64,000 nt of DNA from Skermania sp. ID1734 (GTDB lineage Bacteria > Actinomycetota > Actinomycetes > Mycobacteriales > Mycobacteriaceae): positions 248,001-312,000 of the forward strand of contig NZ_VLIY01000003.1 in the NCBI RefSeq assembly GCF_007489285.1, given 5' to 3'. A program made the position numbers and the translations under genes. This document shows, piece by piece, positions 26,687 through 37,353 of the stretch; positions within the stretch are counted from its first letter, which is position 1; the number at the start of each line of letters is the position of its first letter. A model generated the notes under the pieces. The model was not told the DNA's origin. It was given only the letters and a program-made list of their open reading frames with translations, and ran no database searches.

Positions 26687-26936
26687 GCTTTAGCTCCTAA
26701 CGGTTCTTTCTCAACCTGTGTCGAATGCCCAGCCAGTGTCGATAGCGGCGGGTTGTCGCGCCCGACGGTATGGATCCGGTGTTGCCCCGTGGTCAAGGCT
26801 GTGTTTCGGCAGTGTTACACGTATCAACTTCGTGCCCGCCGCGGCCGCGTGCGAGCGGCCCCTATCCTGCCACTGCGCGCGGGCGAAGTGGTTGGCGGCC
26901 TGCACTTACGCGGCGCGTCCGACATATTGTGGAGTA
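26687..26936. promoter_or_regulatory. divergent glnA / RDD-protein promoter region
   Basis: A 250-base gap between divergent genes. It must hold the glnA promoter. I see no convincing GlnR-type or other named box; a short TTAGGAG ribosome-binding site for glnA lies at about 26695-26701 on the minus strand. Confidence 0.4.
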
Positions 26937-27401
26937 ATGGCACGCATCACCGGTTCCTGGCTTTCTGGCCCTTCAGCGGCGCTCCCGCAGCCTGACGACA
27001 AGTATCCGGGGGAGCTGCTGGGTCTGCCGGAGAACGGGCGCGGTTCGCTCGCGTCGACCGGTCGGCGGTTGATCGCGCTCGCGCTCGACTGGTTCATGGC
27101 GTTGGGTATCGCGCTGCTGATCGGCGCGACCGATGTAATGAGCGGGCACGGTTCATTCGTGCCATTGCTGGTGTGGGGGATCGTTGGCGCCGTCTCGGTG
27201 GCGTTGTTCTCGTTTACGCCGGGGCAGTACTTCACCGGAGTGCAAGTAGCGAGTGTCGCCGGTCCCGCCCGCGTCGGTATCGGTCGATCCTTGGCCCGAG
27301 TCGTGTTGATAACGCTGGTGATTCCGGTGTTTTTCACCGACCACGACGGGCGCGGGATGCAGGACCGGGCGACGGGGACCGCGGTTGTCCGCAGTCGCTA
27401 G
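26937..27401 (+). CDS. RDD-family membrane protein
   Basis: A 154-residue RDD protein equivalent in position to Rv2219A. After a proline-rich start, STGRRLIALALDWFMALGIALLIG carries the R...D pair in the first helix; two further helices follow. ATG 26937 is preceded by GGAG; a longer in-frame start at 26718 lies in the glnA promoter and is unlikely. It overlaps the convergent DUF4191 gene by four bases. Function is unknown; some RDD proteins are proposed ion exchangers. Confidence 0.88.
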   Translation: MARITGSWLSGPSAALPQPDDKYPGELLGLPENGRGSLASTGRRLIALALDWFMALGIALLIGATDVMSGHGSFVPLLVWGIVGAVSVALFSFTPGQYFTGVQVASVAGPARVGIGRSLARVVLITLVIPVFFTDHDGRGMQDRATGTAVVRSR

Positions 27402-28138
27402 CGGCGCTTGATCGTGCGCTGCACGCTGCGCATCTTCGCGCCGGCCGGAATCGGGCCCTTGGGCATGGCGGGGCCGCCGCGGATGCCGAGCGCCGACAGC
27501 CGCGACTCGATCGAGTCCATTCGCTTTTGGTCGATGTTGCGCGGCAGTTTCGTGAGGTGCTTCTGAAGGCCTTTGAGCGGGATCTGGCCTTCGTCGTTGC
27601 CGACGATAATGTCGTAAATAGGGGTGTCGCCGACCAGTCGCGCGGTCTTCTTCTTCTCCTGCGCCAGCAGCGATTTGATGCGCTGCGGCGCGCCCTCGGC
27701 GACGAGAATGACACCCGGTCGGCCGATGACCCGGTGCACTGCATCCATCTGGGTGGTGCCGGCGACCGCCTTGGTGACCCGCCATGGGCCCTGCATGTTT
27801 TCCAGCACCCAGGCGGCGGCGCCGGGCTGGCCTTCCGCTTTGCCGAAGACGTTGCTCTGGACCCGGCGACCGAAGATGACGAACGCGAGCAGGATGCCGA
27901 GCAGGATGCCGATCGGCAGCAGGAACGTGAGCATGTCGAAGATCAGTCCGAGCACCAGGAAGATGACGATCGCGCCGACAAGGGCGCCGATCATCAAGGG
28001 CAGCAGCAGCTTGTCTTCCTTGCGCTGCATGTTGAACGCTTGCCACAGCTGCTTGCGGCGGTCCCGCGAGGCCTGCTTCTTGGCGGCTTTCGCCGCCGCC
28101 TTCGCCTCTTTGGACTGCGCGCTGTTCCCCTTAGCCAT
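27398..28138 (-). CDS. DUF4191 membrane protein (Rv2219-like)
   Basis: A 246-residue conserved actinobacterial protein. It has a lysine/alanine-rich N-terminus (residues 1-35), two adjacent membrane helices at about 45-90 (LPLMIGALVGAIVIFLVLGL and TFLLPIGILLGILLAFVIFG) and a soluble C-terminal domain ending in basic residues. It lies downstream of lipA on the same strand, as in M. tuberculosis. No biochemical role is established. Confidence 0.93.
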   Translation of the reverse strand: MAKGNSAQSKEAKAAAKAAKKQASRDRRKQLWQAFNMQRKEDKLLLPLMIGALVGAIVIFLVLGLIFDMLTFLLPIGILLGILLAFVIFGRRVQSNVFGKAEGQPGAAAWVLENMQGPWRVTKAVAGTTQMDAVHRVIGRPGVILVAEGAPQRIKSLLAQEKKKTARLVGDTPIYDIIVGNDEGQIPLKGLQKHLTKLPRNIDQKRMDSIESRLSALGIRGGPAMPKGPIPAGAKMRSVQRTIKRR

Positions 28139-28171
28139 GTCCGCAAGGATAGTGCGATTACCGCGCGGGCA

Positions 28172-29194
28172 TTACCGCGCAGCCATGCGGGCGAGCACCG
28201 AACTCGCCTCCTGTGCGGCGGTGCCCTCGGCAGCGAGGTGGCGCAACTGCTCCGGGAGTTCGCGTCCGTGGTGCAGCATCGCCTGCGCGTAGAGCCGGCC
28301 GGCGCGGTACGAGGAGCGAACCAGCGGTCCGGCCATGACGCCGGCGAAACCGAGTTCGGACGCGACGCGGGAGTGCTCGACGAATTCTTCCGGCTTCACC
28401 CAGCGATCCACCGGGTGGTGACGTGGTGACGGCCGCAGGTACTGGGTGATGGTCAGTAGGTCGCAGCCAGCGTGGTGCAAGTCGCGCATCGCGGCCGTGA
28501 CCTCGTCGGGCGTCTCGCCCATGCCGAGGATCAAATTCGACTTGGTCACCAGTCCGGCGTCGCGGGCGGCGGTGATCACCTCGAGCGAGCGGTCGTAGCG
28601 AAACGCCGGACGAATGCGCCGGAACACCCGCGGCACGGTCTCCAAGTTGTGTGCGAGCACCTCTGGTCGTGACGAGAAGACCTCGGCGAGCTGCTCCGGG
28701 CGGGCGTTGAAGTCCGGGATGAGCAACTCGACGCCGGTTGCGGGGTTGAGCCGCTTGATGGCGCGCACGGTCTCTGCATAGAGCCAGGCTCCGCCGTCGG
28801 CCAGGTCGTCGCGGGCCACGCCCGTGATGGTCGAGTACCGCAGGCCCATGTGCTGCACGCTCTCGGCGACCCGGTTGGGCTCGTCGCGGTCGAGCGGGGC
28901 CGGCTTGCCGGTGTCGATCTGGCAGAAGTCGCATCGACGGGTGCACTGTTCGCCGCCGATGAGGAAGGTCGCCTCGCGGTCTTCCCAGCACTCGTAGATG
29001 TTGGGGCAGCCCGCCTCCTCGCAGACGGTGTGCAGGCTTGCGTGCTTTACGAGCCCCTTGAGTTCGGTGTATTCCGGGCCCATCTTGGCGCGCGTACGGA
29101 TCCAGCTCGGCTTGCGCTCGATCGGGGTTTCGGCGTTGCGCGCCTCGATCCGCAGCAGCTTGCGTCCGTCGGGTTGTGCAGGGGCCGCAGTCAC
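28172..29194 (-). CDS. lipA: lipoyl synthase
   Basis: A 340-residue radical-SAM enzyme that inserts two sulfurs into protein-bound octanoyl groups. The auxiliary cluster cysteines are C58, C63 and C69 ([12 protein letters not shown]), the radical-SAM cysteines C84, C88 and C91 (CTRRCDFC), and the C-terminal RSSY motif is present. It acts after LipB (31025-31732); between them lie a ketosynthase and a TetR gene not found at this place in M. tuberculosis. Its target is the lipoyl domains of DlaT nearby and of GcvH. Confidence 0.98.
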   Translation of the reverse strand: MTAAPAQPDGRKLLRIEARNAETPIERKPSWIRTRAKMGPEYTELKGLVKHASLHTVCEEAGCPNIYECWEDREATFLIGGEQCTRRCDFCQIDTGKPAPLDRDEPNRVAESVQHMGLRYSTITGVARDDLADGGAWLYAETVRAIKRLNPATGVELLIPDFNARPEQLAEVFSSRPEVLAHNLETVPRVFRRIRPAFRYDRSLEVITAARDAGLVTKSNLILGMGETPDEVTAAMRDLHHAGCDLLTITQYLRPSPRHHPVDRWVKPEEFVEHSRVASELGFAGVMAGPLVRSSYRAGRLYAQAMLHHGRELPEQLRHLAAEGTAAQEASSVLARMAAR

Positions 29195-29207
29195 AACTCG
29201 ATGCTAC

Positions 29208-30449
29208 TCATGCCCGGGAGATCGCCAGCGCCACGTTGTGCCCACCGAATCCGAAGGAGTTGTTCAGCGCGTAGTCGACCGTTTGCTGCCTCGGCGTGCT
29301 GACGATGTCGAGATTGATCGCCGGGTCCTGGTTGTCGAGGTTGAGCGTCGGCGGCACGGTCTGCTCGCGAACGGTCAGGACGGTCAGAATCGTCTCCAGC
29401 GCACCGACCGCCCCGATCGAGTGTCCGAGCGCCGACTTGGGCGCGTATACAGCGGCATTCGGGGTGACCGCGGCGATCGCCCTGGCCTCGGCGAGGTCGC
29501 CGATCGGTGTCGAGGTGGCATGCGCATTGACGTGGGTGATGTCGGACGCGGTGAGGCCCGCCGTCTGAATCGCCTTGCGCATCGCCCGGGCGGCGCCGAC
29601 GCCTTCCGGGTCGGGCGGGACCATGCTGTAAGCGTCAGAGGTGATGCCCGCACCGAGGATCCGAGCGTGGATCCGGGCACCGCGGGCGCGGGCGTGGCTT
29701 TCGGTTTCCAAAACCAGCAGTGCGCCCGCTTCGCCGAAAACGAAGCCGTCGCGGTCGGTGTCGAAGGGACGCGACGCCCGGGCCGGCTCGTCGTTGCGGG
29801 TACTCATCGCCCGCATCATGGCGAAGCTCGCGATCGGCACCGCGTCGATGTGGCCCTCCACCCCGCCGGCGACCACCACGTCGGCCTCGCCGGTGGAGAT
29901 GAGCCGCCACGCGTGGGCGATGGCCTCCGAGCCCGATGAGCATGCCGACACCGGCGCGAAAACGCCCGCCTTGGCGCCGAGTTCGACGCCGACCGCGGCC
30001 GCCGGCCCGTTGGGCATCACCATCGGCACGGCCATGGGGGAGACCCGCCGGTACCCGCCTTGGCGCATCGCATCCACCGCCGCGACCAGCGCGTCGCCGC
30101 CGCCCAGGCCGGTGCCGATCGCCACGGCGAGTCGTTCGCCATCGACCTCTGGAGCGCCTGCGTTCGACCAGACCTGTCGGCCGAGAACCAGCGCCATCTG
30201 CTCGACGAAGGACAGCCGGCGCTGCTCGACGCGGGTCAGATCCTCGCCCGGGTGGCGGACCAGCTTTCCGCCGATGCGCACCGGGAGGTCGAACTGGTCG
30301 ATGAAATCGGCTGTCAGAGTAGTGATCCCGGTCTCGCCACGGAGCAGTGCCGCCCAGGTGTCCTCGGCATTGTCGGCGAGCGATGTCGTCGCGGCGAAGC
30401 CGGTGACCACCACCCGGCGATCAATTCTTGAAGCGGTCGTTACAGTCAC
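29208..30449 (-). CDS. beta-ketoacyl-ACP synthase (KasA/FabF-like)
   Basis: A FabF/KasA-type condensing enzyme of about 413 residues. With the GTG start at 30449 the catalytic residues are C170 (SACSSG), H310 ([11 protein letters not shown]), K338 and H343 (KSALGHS), almost the numbering of M. tuberculosis KasA. A TTG at 30485 would add 12 residues but would sit on the operator; the start is uncertain, as no good ribosome-binding site is seen. It is directly upstream of lipA (13-base gap) and divergent from a TetR gene. It elongates acyl-ACP; a role in supplying octanoyl-ACP for lipoate, or in mycolate/lipid synthesis, is possible. Confidence 0.9.
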   Translation of the reverse strand: MTVTTASRIDRRVVVTGFAATTSLADNAEDTWAALLRGETGITTLTADFIDQFDLPVRIGGKLVRHPGEDLTRVEQRRLSFVEQMALVLGRQVWSNAGAPEVDGERLAVAIGTGLGGGDALVAAVDAMRQGGYRRVSPMAVPMVMPNGPAAAVGVELGAKAGVFAPVSACSSGSEAIAHAWRLISTGEADVVVAGGVEGHIDAVPIASFAMMRAMSTRNDEPARASRPFDTDRDGFVFGEAGALLVLETESHARARGARIHARILGAGITSDAYSMVPPDPEGVGAARAMRKAIQTAGLTASDITHVNAHATSTPIGDLAEARAIAAVTPNAAVYAPKSALGHSIGAVGALETILTVLTVREQTVPPTLNLDNQDPAINLDIVSTPRQQTVDYALNNSFGFGGHNVALAISRA

Positions 30450-30481
30450 CGTTTCAGGAATACCTGTAACACCCGCTACAG
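30439..30481. promoter_or_regulatory. operator between ketosynthase and TetR genes
   Basis: CTGTAACACCCGCTACAG (30464-30481) is an 18-base inverted repeat (CTGTA/TACAG) immediately before the TetR start. A second arm, GTTACAG at 30439-30445, pairs with CTGTAAC at 30464-30470. Three CTGTA-type half-sites in 43 bases between divergent genes indicate the binding site of this TetR, controlling itself and the ketosynthase-lipA unit. Confidence 0.65.
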
Positions 30482-30489
30482 TCAAGCTC

Positions 30490-31047
30490 GTGGCCAGAAC
30501 GCTCGATCACGCCAAACGCGCCGAACTGCTCGCCGACGTGGTCACCTACATCAGCGAGCACGGTCTGGCCAACCTGTCCCTGCGGCCGCTCGCCGCCGCA
30601 CTCGGCACGAGTTCTCGGATGCTGATCTATTACTTCGGCACCAAGGAGGAGATGCTGGTGCAGGCGCTGACCTCGCACCGTCCGGACATTGCCGCGGTGT
30701 TCGCCGACGTGTCAGACACCGCGGGATTGCGCCAGCGACTCATCGAATTCTCTGCGGAAAATCAGGCGGGTACCAGCGCCACCAGCGTGAAGGTGCTTTT
30801 GCAGGTGCTCGGCGCGGCGTGTGCGCCCAACAGTCCCTACGCCCAATATGCGAACGCGGCGATCGAGACCTTCGTGGCCAGCTTGAGTGCGGCGCTGCGG
30901 CGGATCGAGGGCATCGATGACCCGGAAGCGGTTGCCACCCTGTTGATTTCGGGCTTACGCGGGGTGTTGCAAGACCGGTTCATCACCGGCGACGTCGAGC
31001 GCACCGAGCGTGCGGCCCGGTTGCTCATAGCGCAGACGCTGCCCTGA
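30490..31047 (+). CDS. TetR-family regulator next to ketosynthase
   Basis: A 185-residue TetR protein starting GTGGCCAGAACG. The helix-turn-helix covers about 29-50 ([28 protein letters not shown]). The start sits nine bases after a palindromic operator and diverges from the ketosynthase gene. Its 3' end overlaps the convergent lipB gene by 23 bases. Likely targets are its own gene and the ketosynthase, perhaps through to lipA; the ligand could be an acyl-CoA. Confidence 0.9.
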   Translation: MARTLDHAKRAELLADVVTYISEHGLANLSLRPLAAALGTSSRMLIYYFGTKEEMLVQALTSHRPDIAAVFADVSDTAGLRQRLIEFSAENQAGTSATSVKVLLQVLGAACAPNSPYAQYANAAIETFVASLSAALRRIEGIDDPEAVATLLISGLRGVLQDRFITGDVERTERAARLLIAQTLP

Positions 31048-31732
31048 CCTCATGTGGCTGAACCGGCAGCGAGCCGTTCAACGCCGCACAGACCGCGTTG
31101 GTGGTGGCGGCCAGGACGTCGGCGACCGTGACCTCGCGGCCGAGTTCGGCCGTCAGCGACGTGACGCCCGCGTCCGCGATACCGCACGGCACTATTGCGT
31201 TGAACGCGCCGAGCTTGGAATTGCAGTTGAGCGCGAAGCCGTGCAGAGTGACGCCGCGCTGGACCCGCACGCCGATCGCGGCGATCTTGCGCTCCGGCCG
31301 CCAATCCGACGCTGGCAACCACACGCCCGACCGGCCCTCGACCCGGCCGCAGTCGAGTCCGTAGCCAGTGCACACCGAGATGAGCGCTTCCTCTAGGCGC
31401 CGAACGTATTTCACCACGTCGACGGGCTCGGCCAGCTTCACGATGGGATAGCCGACCAGCTGTCCGGGCCCGTGCCAAGTGATCTTGCCGCCGCGGTCGA
31501 CATCGATCACGGGAGTGCCGTCGATCGGGCGTTCCTCGGGCGCGGTACGTCGGCCGGCCGTGTACACCGACGGGTGTTCGAGCAGCAGCAGGGTGTCGCT
31601 GCCGCGGCCTTCGGCGCGCTCGTCGGCGATCTGGCGCTGCAGTTCCCAGGCCCGCATGTAGTCGATTTCGCCGAGCCACTCGACCTTTATAGGTTCGGTG
31701 TCGAAGCGGGCCGAGATCTGCGCGAAAGCCAT
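31025..31732 (-). CDS. lipB: octanoyl-[ACP]:protein octanoyltransferase
   Basis: A 235-residue LipB. HGPGQ is at 87-91, and the catalytic lysine and cysteine are K149 (ERKIAAIG) and C183 (IVPCGI), matching K142/C176 of the M. tuberculosis enzyme with a seven-residue offset. It moves octanoyl groups from ACP to lipoyl domains for LipA. ATG 31732 is chosen by homology of the N-terminus. It overlaps the convergent TetR gene by 23 bases. Confidence 0.97.
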   Translation of the reverse strand: MAFAQISARFDTEPIKVEWLGEIDYMRAWELQRQIADERAEGRGSDTLLLLEHPSVYTAGRRTAPEERPIDGTPVIDVDRGGKITWHGPGQLVGYPIVKLAEPVDVVKYVRRLEEALISVCTGYGLDCGRVEGRSGVWLPASDWRPERKIAAIGVRVQRGVTLHGFALNCNSKLGAFNAIVPCGIADAGVTSLTAELGREVTVADVLAATTNAVCAALNGSLPVQPHEVRAASAL

Positions 31733-31848
31733 AGTTGCAGGGTAATCCGTACCTGAGGCAGCTGTACTGGGCGTCCATTGTTGACCGCCGGGGCGCATGA
31801 TTCCGCGGCTGCGGGCACACGAATGGACAACGAGTGCACCGGACTCGG

Positions 31849-32346
31849 CTACAACTGCAGCTGCATCAGCGTCAGATCAAGCCAGCGGTCGAATTTGCGC
31901 CCGACCTCCGGCAACTGGCCGACTATCCGGAACCCGAACCGCTCGTGCAGCGCGATCGAGCCGTGATTGCTCGACTCGATGCCAGCGACCAGCGCGTGAA
32001 TCCCGGATTCGCTTGCGTGCGCTATCAATTCGGCCAGCAGCAACGAGGCGATGCCGCGCCGGTGAAACCCGTCGGCGATGTACACGGAGTTCTCCGCGGT
32101 GTGCCGGTACCCGGACTTCGGCCGCCAGGGCCCGTAGCTGGCGTACCCGACCACCTGATCGTCGACGACGGCGACGAACACCGGAAATCCGGCTGCCCGC
32201 CGCTGTGCCAGCCACGCCTCACGTTCGGCCAGGTCAACCGTTTCGGTGTCCCAGATCGCCGTCGACGACGTGATGGCGACGTTGTGGATGCGCAGGATCG
32301 CGGGCAGATCTTCCGGTTCGGCATCGCGGACGAGGACGTCGCTCAA
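31849..32346 (-). CDS. GNAT acetyltransferase, phosphinothricin/MnaT-like
   Basis: A 165-residue N-acetyltransferase of the Pat/Bar/MnaT group. The acetyl-CoA-binding block is [16 protein letters not shown], preceded by [19 protein letters not shown], typical of the family that acetylates phosphinothricin, methionine sulfone or related amino acids. The TTG start overlaps the upstream gene's stop by four bases (TTGA), so the two are co-translated. The physiological substrate is unknown. Confidence 0.88.
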   Translation of the reverse strand: MSDVLVRDAEPEDLPAILRIHNVAITSSTAIWDTETVDLAEREAWLAQRRAAGFPVFVAVVDDQVVGYASYGPWRPKSGYRHTAENSVYIADGFHRRGIASLLLAELIAHASESGIHALVAGIESSNHGSIALHERFGFRIVGQLPEVGRKFDRWLDLTLMQLQL

Positions 32347-33230
32347 CCGAGCGCCGCCTGCACGGCCGCACCGATCGTGTTGTGTTGGAAGCGATATCCG
32401 GCAGACTCGAGCACCGCCGGAATCGCGCGCGGACCGGTCAACAGCACCTCGTCGGCGAGTTCGCCGACGGCAGCGCGCAGCGCGAACTTCGGCAGCACCC
32501 ACGGCGCCGGGCGGTGCACTCCGCGGGCCAGCGCCCGGTTGAATTCCGCCTGCGTCACCGGGGCCGGACCAACGGCGTTGACCGGGCCCGACACCTCCGG
32601 GTTGGTCAACAAGAAGGTGATCGCACCAATTTCATCCGCCAGGGAGATCCAGGGAAAGTACTGGCGGCCGCTTCCCATTCGAGCCCCGAGACCCAGCAGG
32701 TAGGGCAGCCGCATCTTGCCCATCGCCCCGCCGTGCGGGGCGAGTACCGATGCGCTGCGCAGCAACACCGTTCGGGTCCCGGCCGCACGAGCGGGCGCGG
32801 TCGCGGCTTCCCAATCCACACACAACGTCGGCAGGAAGCCGGTTCCGGCCGGTGCGTGCTCGTCCACGACGCGGCCATTGGTGTCACCGTAGATATGAAC
32901 CCCGCTGGCGTTGATCAGCACCGGCACTCCGGCCGCGCCGACGGCAGTCGCGAGCACGTCGGTCGAGTTGATCCGGCTGTCGCGGAGTTCCTGTTTGAAG
33001 GCGCCTGTCCAGCGTCGGTGCTCGATCGCCGAGCCGCAGAGGTTGACCACCGCGTCCGCGCCGGTGAGGGCGCCGTCGTCGATGGTTGCGTTCTCCGGGT
33101 CCCACTCGAACTCGTCCGGACCGGCGACACGACGCCGCACCAACCGTGCGACGTCGTGCCCATCGCGCCGTAACGACGCGACCAAAGCCGTCCCGATCAA
33201 GCCGGAGGACCCGGCGATCACGACCCTCAT
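32343..33230 (-). CDS. TIGR01777-type NAD-dependent epimerase (Rv2216-like)
   Basis: A 295-residue extended-SDR protein of the SulA/YfcH group. The N-terminal cofactor motif GSSGLIG is at 7-13 and NASGVHIYG occupies the active-site region; a C-terminal DUF1731-type segment completes it. It matches Rv2216, next to dlaT, in position. ATG 33230 is seven bases downstream of the dlaT stop. Activity is not established. Confidence 0.92.
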   Translation of the reverse strand: MRVVIAGSSGLIGTALVASLRRDGHDVARLVRRRVAGPDEFEWDPENATIDDGALTGADAVVNLCGSAIEHRRWTGAFKQELRDSRINSTDVLATAVGAAGVPVLINASGVHIYGDTNGRVVDEHAPAGTGFLPTLCVDWEAATAPARAAGTRTVLLRSASVLAPHGGAMGKMRLPYLLGLGARMGSGRQYFPWISLADEIGAITFLLTNPEVSGPVNAVGPAPVTQAEFNRALARGVHRPAPWVLPKFALRAAVGELADEVLLTGPRAIPAVLESAGYRFQHNTIGAAVQAALG

Positions 33231-33237
33231 CGTGGCG

Positions 33238-35085
33238 CTACAGCCCCAAGTCGGGCTCGAACGCGGCCTCTTCGAGGCGATGGCGAATGGTGGTGAGGAA
33301 GCGTCCGGCATCCGCGCCGTCGATGAGCCGGTGATCGTAGGTCAGCGGCAGGTAGCACATCGACCGGATACCGATCAGCTCGTTGCCGACCGAATCGGTG
33401 ATCACCACCGGTCGCTTCACGATCGCTCCGGTACCGAGCATCGCCGCCTGTGGCGGCACCAGGATCGGGGTGTCGAACAGGGCGCCCTGGCTGCCGATAT
33501 TGGTGATGGTGAATGTGCCGCCGGCCAGTTCGTCAGGCTTGAGCCCACCCACGCCCTTGCGGGCCCGGTTGGCGATGTCCGCGATCGCCCGCGCCAGCCC
33601 CGCTAGCGACAGGTCTCCAGCGTTGTGGATGACCGGCGACAGCAGGCCCTGCTCGGTGTCCACCGCGATGCCGAGGTGCACGGCCGCGTGGTAGGTGATC
33701 TCCTTCGCGTCTTCGTCGTAGGAGGCGTTGATGTTCGGATGCGTGCCCAGCGCCTCGACCACCGCCTTGGCGAAGAACGGCAGATAGGTGAGGTTGACAC
33801 CCTCGCGCTCGGCGAACGCAGCCTTCGCGCGGTTGCGCAGCTGCGCGATCTTGGTGACATCCACCTCGTGCGTTTGCGTGAGCTGCGCGGTGGTCTGCAG
33901 CGACTCGCGGGTCTTCGCCGCGGTGATCTGCCGAATCCGGTTGGCCTTCTGCGTTGTTCCGCGCAGATGCGCGAGCTCGGGACGCACACCGGCCGGTGCG
34001 GCCTTGGCTGCGGCGGGTGCCGGGGCCTCACCGCCGCTCGGCGCGGCCGCGGCGGGCTTCTCTTCCGGAGCCTTCTTGGCCTCGGCGGCGGCGAGCACGT
34101 CCTGCTTGCGGATGCGTCCGCCGACGCCGGACCCGGTCAGCGATGACAGATCGACGTCGTTCTCCGCGGCGAGCTTGCGCACGAGCGGGGTCACATAGGG
34201 GGTGCCGCCGCCGTCGCCCTGTTCTTTTTCCTGCGGCTTGGGCTGCGGCTTTGATTCCGCCTTTGGCTCCGGCTTGGGTTCTTCCTTCGGTTCTTCCTTG
34301 GGTTCCGGCTTGGCCTGTTGCTTGGGCTGTTCTTCGGGTTCTTCTTTCGGCTCCGGCTTGGCCTCTTCCTTCGGCTCTTCTTTCGGCTCGTCCTTGGCCT
34401 GCGGCTCCGGTTCCTTCTTTTCGCCCTTCGGCTTGCCGCTGCCGATGATCGCCAGCCGGCCGCCGACCTCCACCACGTCGTCTTCTTCGGCGATGATCTC
34501 GAGCAGTGTGCCCGCGACCGGAGACGGAATCTCGGTGTCGACCTTGTCGGTGGAAACCTCGAGTAGCGCCTCGTCGGCGGCGACCTCGTCGCCCACGGAC
34601 TTCAGCCAGCGGGTGACCGTGCCCTCGGTGACCGACTCGCCGAGTTCCGGCATCGTCACCGGCGTGCCTTCGCCGGAGCCGGAGTCATCCGATTCCGAGG
34701 AGGTCGGTTCTGGCTCTTTCTCTTGCTCTTTCTCTTGCTCGCCGCCGGACGATTCTTCTTCCTCGTCCTCCTGCTTCGGCTGCTCTTCTTGCTTCTCGTC
34801 CGAGCCGGAGCTGTCGGATGACGACTCGTCCGATCCGCCGCCCTCACCCTTTTCACCGATCTGGGCGAGCTCGCCGCCAACCTCGACGACGTCATCCTCC
34901 TGGGCGACGATTTTGGTGAGAACGCCCGCGGCCGGGGAAGGAATCTCGGTGTCGACCTTGTCCGTGGAGACTTCGAGCAACGGCTCGTCGACTTCGACCG
35001 AATCTCCTTCCTGCTTGAGCCAGCGGGTCACCGTGCCCTCGGTAACGCTCTCCCCGAGAGCTGGCATCTGGACGGAGAAGGCCAT
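33238..35085 (-). CDS. dlaT: dihydrolipoamide acyltransferase (PDH/ODH E2)
   Basis: A 615-residue E2 core protein. Two N-terminal lipoyl domains carry lipoylated lysines K43 and K181, each in [14 protein letters not shown]. An acidic Glu/Ser-rich linker separates them, and a long Pro/Lys/Glu-rich linker (about 205-300) follows. Then come a peripheral-subunit-binding domain ([16 protein letters not shown]) and the catalytic domain with [14 protein letters not shown] near residue 590. It transfers acyl groups to CoA in pyruvate dehydrogenase and, in mycobacteria, also serves peroxynitrite reductase. The lipoate genes lie just downstream. Confidence 0.97.
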   Translation of the reverse strand: MAFSVQMPALGESVTEGTVTRWLKQEGDSVEVDEPLLEVSTDKVDTEIPSPAAGVLTKIVAQEDDVVEVGGELAQIGEKGEGGGSDESSSDSSGSDEKQEEQPKQEDEEEESSGGEQEKEQEKEPEPTSSESDDSGSGEGTPVTMPELGESVTEGTVTRWLKSVGDEVAADEALLEVSTDKVDTEIPSPVAGTLLEIIAEEDDVVEVGGRLAIIGSGKPKGEKKEPEPQAKDEPKEEPKEEAKPEPKEEPEEQPKQQAKPEPKEEPKEEPKPEPKAESKPQPKPQEKEQGDGGGTPYVTPLVRKLAAENDVDLSSLTGSGVGGRIRKQDVLAAAEAKKAPEEKPAAAAPSGGEAPAPAAAKAAPAGVRPELAHLRGTTQKANRIRQITAAKTRESLQTTAQLTQTHEVDVTKIAQLRNRAKAAFAEREGVNLTYLPFFAKAVVEALGTHPNINASYDEDAKEITYHAAVHLGIAVDTEQGLLSPVIHNAGDLSLAGLARAIADIANRARKGVGGLKPDELAGGTFTITNIGSQGALFDTPILVPPQAAMLGTGAIVKRPVVITDSVGNELIGIRSMCYLPLTYDHRLIDGADAGRFLTTIRHRLEEAAFEPDLGL

Positions 35086-35365
35086 GTCTGTTGACTCCTC
35101 GAACGGTTGGTTGAGCTTGTCTAGTTGTATCGACTTGTGGTCGGCGGCACCCCACGAATCGCGCGTCGAAATCCGGGCGAACCTTGCCAAAGCAGCTGTC
35201 AACTCATTCTGCTTGTAGGCCGCGCTTTAGGTGGGTGTTGCGCTGATCTTCATCCTTGCACTTGATCGCGCGGGCCCGCCTAGCGACCCGAGCCGCATGT
35301 CGTTGCCAGATTTCTCTTAGCCATCGTTGGCAGGATGGTTCTGGGCAAGACACAGGAGGTTGCCG
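35086..35365. other. intergenic gap between dlaT and a small gene
   Basis: A 280-base spacer with divergent promoters expected at both ends. No hairpin with a U-tract, riboswitch-like fold or reading frame with a ribosome-binding site stands out, apart from the AGGAGG of the next gene at 35354-35359. Confidence 0.4.
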
Positions 35366-35686
35366 ATGGGTCTGTTCGATCGGTGGAGTCGCGGTACGGC
35401 GACTGCCGGCGACGAGGTGCGCAGTTACCTGACGACGTGGACGCGCTCGCGGACCGGGGTGGAGGCCTTTGTGGAGCCGAAGACGACGGTCACCGACGTC
35501 ACCGTCGTGCTCGTCGCTGCCGACGGTGAATGGACCCGCAGAGTCGTAGGCGAACGCGGGGCCCGGCGGCTCGCGCGCGACCTGCAGATACCCGTCTATG
35601 ACGTTCGCAAGACGGGCTACCCGCAGCGGATGCGGGACCACGATGAACGCCAACGCATCCTGCGCAGACGCGAGCGTGGTGCGTAA
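35366..35686 (+). CDS. small conserved actinobacterial protein, unknown
   Basis: A 106-residue protein beginning MGLFDRW, with an alpha/beta look (VTDVTVVLVAADGEWTRRVV, then RGARRLARDLQIPVYDV) and a basic C-terminus (RQRILRRRERGA). ATG 35366 has AGGAGG seven bases upstream. It is convergent with the aminopeptidase gene. I do not recognise a family; the sequence could form a small nucleic-acid-binding or oxidoreductase-associated domain, but nothing fixes this. Confidence 0.8.
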   Translation: MGLFDRWSRGTATAGDEVRSYLTTWTRSRTGVEAFVEPKTTVTDVTVVLVAADGEWTRRVVGERGARRLARDLQIPVYDVRKTGYPQRMRDHDERQRILRRRERGA

Positions 35687-35695
35687 CTGTCGGCG

Positions 35696-37225
35696 CTAGC
35701 CGTTCGCGGCGATGTCCTCGAGCACCGCTACGATCGTCCGAACCGGTACGCCCGTACCGCCCTTGCCGATGTAGCCGAACGGTCCGCCCGTGTTGTACGC
35801 CGGCCCGGCGATGTCGATGTGTGCCCACTGCACACCGTCGCCGACGAACTCTTTCAAAAACAGCCCAGCGGAAAGCATCCCGCCCCACCGGTGATTGGTG
35901 ACGTTGGCCAGATCCGCGACCTTCGAGTTGAGGTCACTGCGCAACTCGGTCGGCAGCGGCATCGGCCAGCCGTTCTCGCCGACCGACTGCGAGATGCGCG
36001 CGACGCGGTCGCGGAACTCGTCGGTGCCCATCACGCCCGGCGTGCGGGTGCCCAGCGCCACCATCTGTGCGCCGGTCAGCGTGGCGGTGTCGATGAGGTA
36101 GTCCGGCTGATCCTCGCAGGCCCGCACGATCGCGTCGGCGAGAATGAGTCGACCCTCGGCGTCCGTGTTGAGCACTTCGACGGTGGTGCCGCCGTACTGG
36201 GTCAGGACGTCACCGGGGCGCTGCGCGGTTCCCGACGGCATGTTCTCCGCCATCGGGACCGTCGCGGTGACGGAAACCGGCAGCCCGAGCTTGGCCGCGG
36301 CAATGGTGCTCGCGATGACCGCCGCCGCCCCGCCCATGTCGGAGGTCATGTTCTCCATGTTGGCGGCCGGCTTGATGGAGATGCCGCCGGTGTCGAAGGT
36401 GATGCCCTTGCCCACCAGCGCCACCTTCTTGTCACCGCCGTCGTAGGTGATGCGCACCAGTCGCGGCAGTCGTGACGAGCCCTTGCCGACACCCATCACA
36501 CCGCCGTAGCCGTCGGCACTCAGTTGCTCGTCGTCCAGCACCTCGACGCTGAGTCCGGCGGCCGCGGCCAGCGCCTCGGCCCGCGCGGCGAACTCGGCGG
36601 GGTAGAGGTGGCTCGGCGGGGTGTTGACGAAATCGCGGGCGATGGCGACGGATTCGCCGATGACCTGGGCGCTGCGCAGGCGCTTCTCGGCGTCGTCCGA
36701 TGCCTTCGCCACGAGCAGCACGACGGTGGCCAACGGTTCCTCGTCGGGCTTGGGAGCCGACTTCGACGACCGGAAGTCGGTGAAGCTGTAGGCGCCGAGG
36801 TAAGCGCCGAGCGCGGTGCTGGTCAGATCAAGCTCAGACAGCGTGAAGGCGGCAACGCTTGTCCCGGCGAGCGCGCGGGCGGCGGCGCCGGCGGCCTTGC
36901 GGATCTGCTCGGCGCGAGCGTCGGATTCGGTGGCCAACTCGCCGAGCCCCACGGCCAATACGCTGGCTACCCCAAGTCCTTCCGGCGCCGGGATCCGGAT
37001 GGTCTGCTCGGCCTTGCCCTTGGCGCCGACGGCGCGCAGGCTGTCCAGCACGGCGTTGGCGAACGAGCCCAAGAATTCTGCGCCCGTGGCGAGCGTCGGA
37101 CCATGCTCGCCGCCGGCGAGGCCGACCACCAGCACGTCGACATCGGTGCCGACCTCGGTCGCGAGCCGAAGGTCCGGTCCGAGTGAGCGAGTGGTCGGGG
37201 CGGCGGAACTCACGAGCGTCTCCAA
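35696..37225 (-). CDS. pepA: leucyl aminopeptidase
   Basis: A 509-residue M17 metallo-aminopeptidase. The C-terminal catalytic domain has [15 protein letters not shown] and the signature [13 protein letters not shown], which provide the two-metal site. The N-terminal macro-like domain is variable, as usual. Its place next to gcvT and dlaT matches pepB (Rv2213). It removes N-terminal residues from peptides in the cytoplasm. Confidence 0.96.
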   Translation of the reverse strand: METLVSSAAPTTRSLGPDLRLATEVGTDVDVLVVGLAGGEHGPTLATGAEFLGSFANAVLDSLRAVGAKGKAEQTIRIPAPEGLGVASVLAVGLGELATESDARAEQIRKAAGAAARALAGTSVAAFTLSELDLTSTALGAYLGAYSFTDFRSSKSAPKPDEEPLATVVLLVAKASDDAEKRLRSAQVIGESVAIARDFVNTPPSHLYPAEFAARAEALAAAAGLSVEVLDDEQLSADGYGGVMGVGKGSSRLPRLVRITYDGGDKKVALVGKGITFDTGGISIKPAANMENMTSDMGGAAAVIASTIAAAKLGLPVSVTATVPMAENMPSGTAQRPGDVLTQYGGTTVEVLNTDAEGRLILADAIVRACEDQPDYLIDTATLTGAQMVALGTRTPGVMGTDEFRDRVARISQSVGENGWPMPLPTELRSDLNSKVADLANVTNHRWGGMLSAGLFLKEFVGDGVQWAHIDIAGPAYNTGGPFGYIGKGGTGVPVRTIVAVLEDIAANG

Positions 37226-37353
37226 TCGGTCGGCGAGCTGTCTACCGCGCCAATGGTATGCCGCCGGGTAGCGTGGCCAACCATGACTGTGTTGCCCGCC
37301 TCGGCCCCTCGGTCCGCTCCTCGCTACGCGACGCTCACGGTCGGACTCGGCTC

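Noticed and set aside
29641-30489. A 468-codon version of the TetR gene starting inside the ketosynthase
   Set aside because: The first 283 codons are antisense to the ketosynthase; the HTH protein starts naturally at GTG 30490.
37226-37353. Glycine riboswitch upstream of gcvT
   Set aside because: The leader is short and no tandem glycine-aptamer-like fold is visible.
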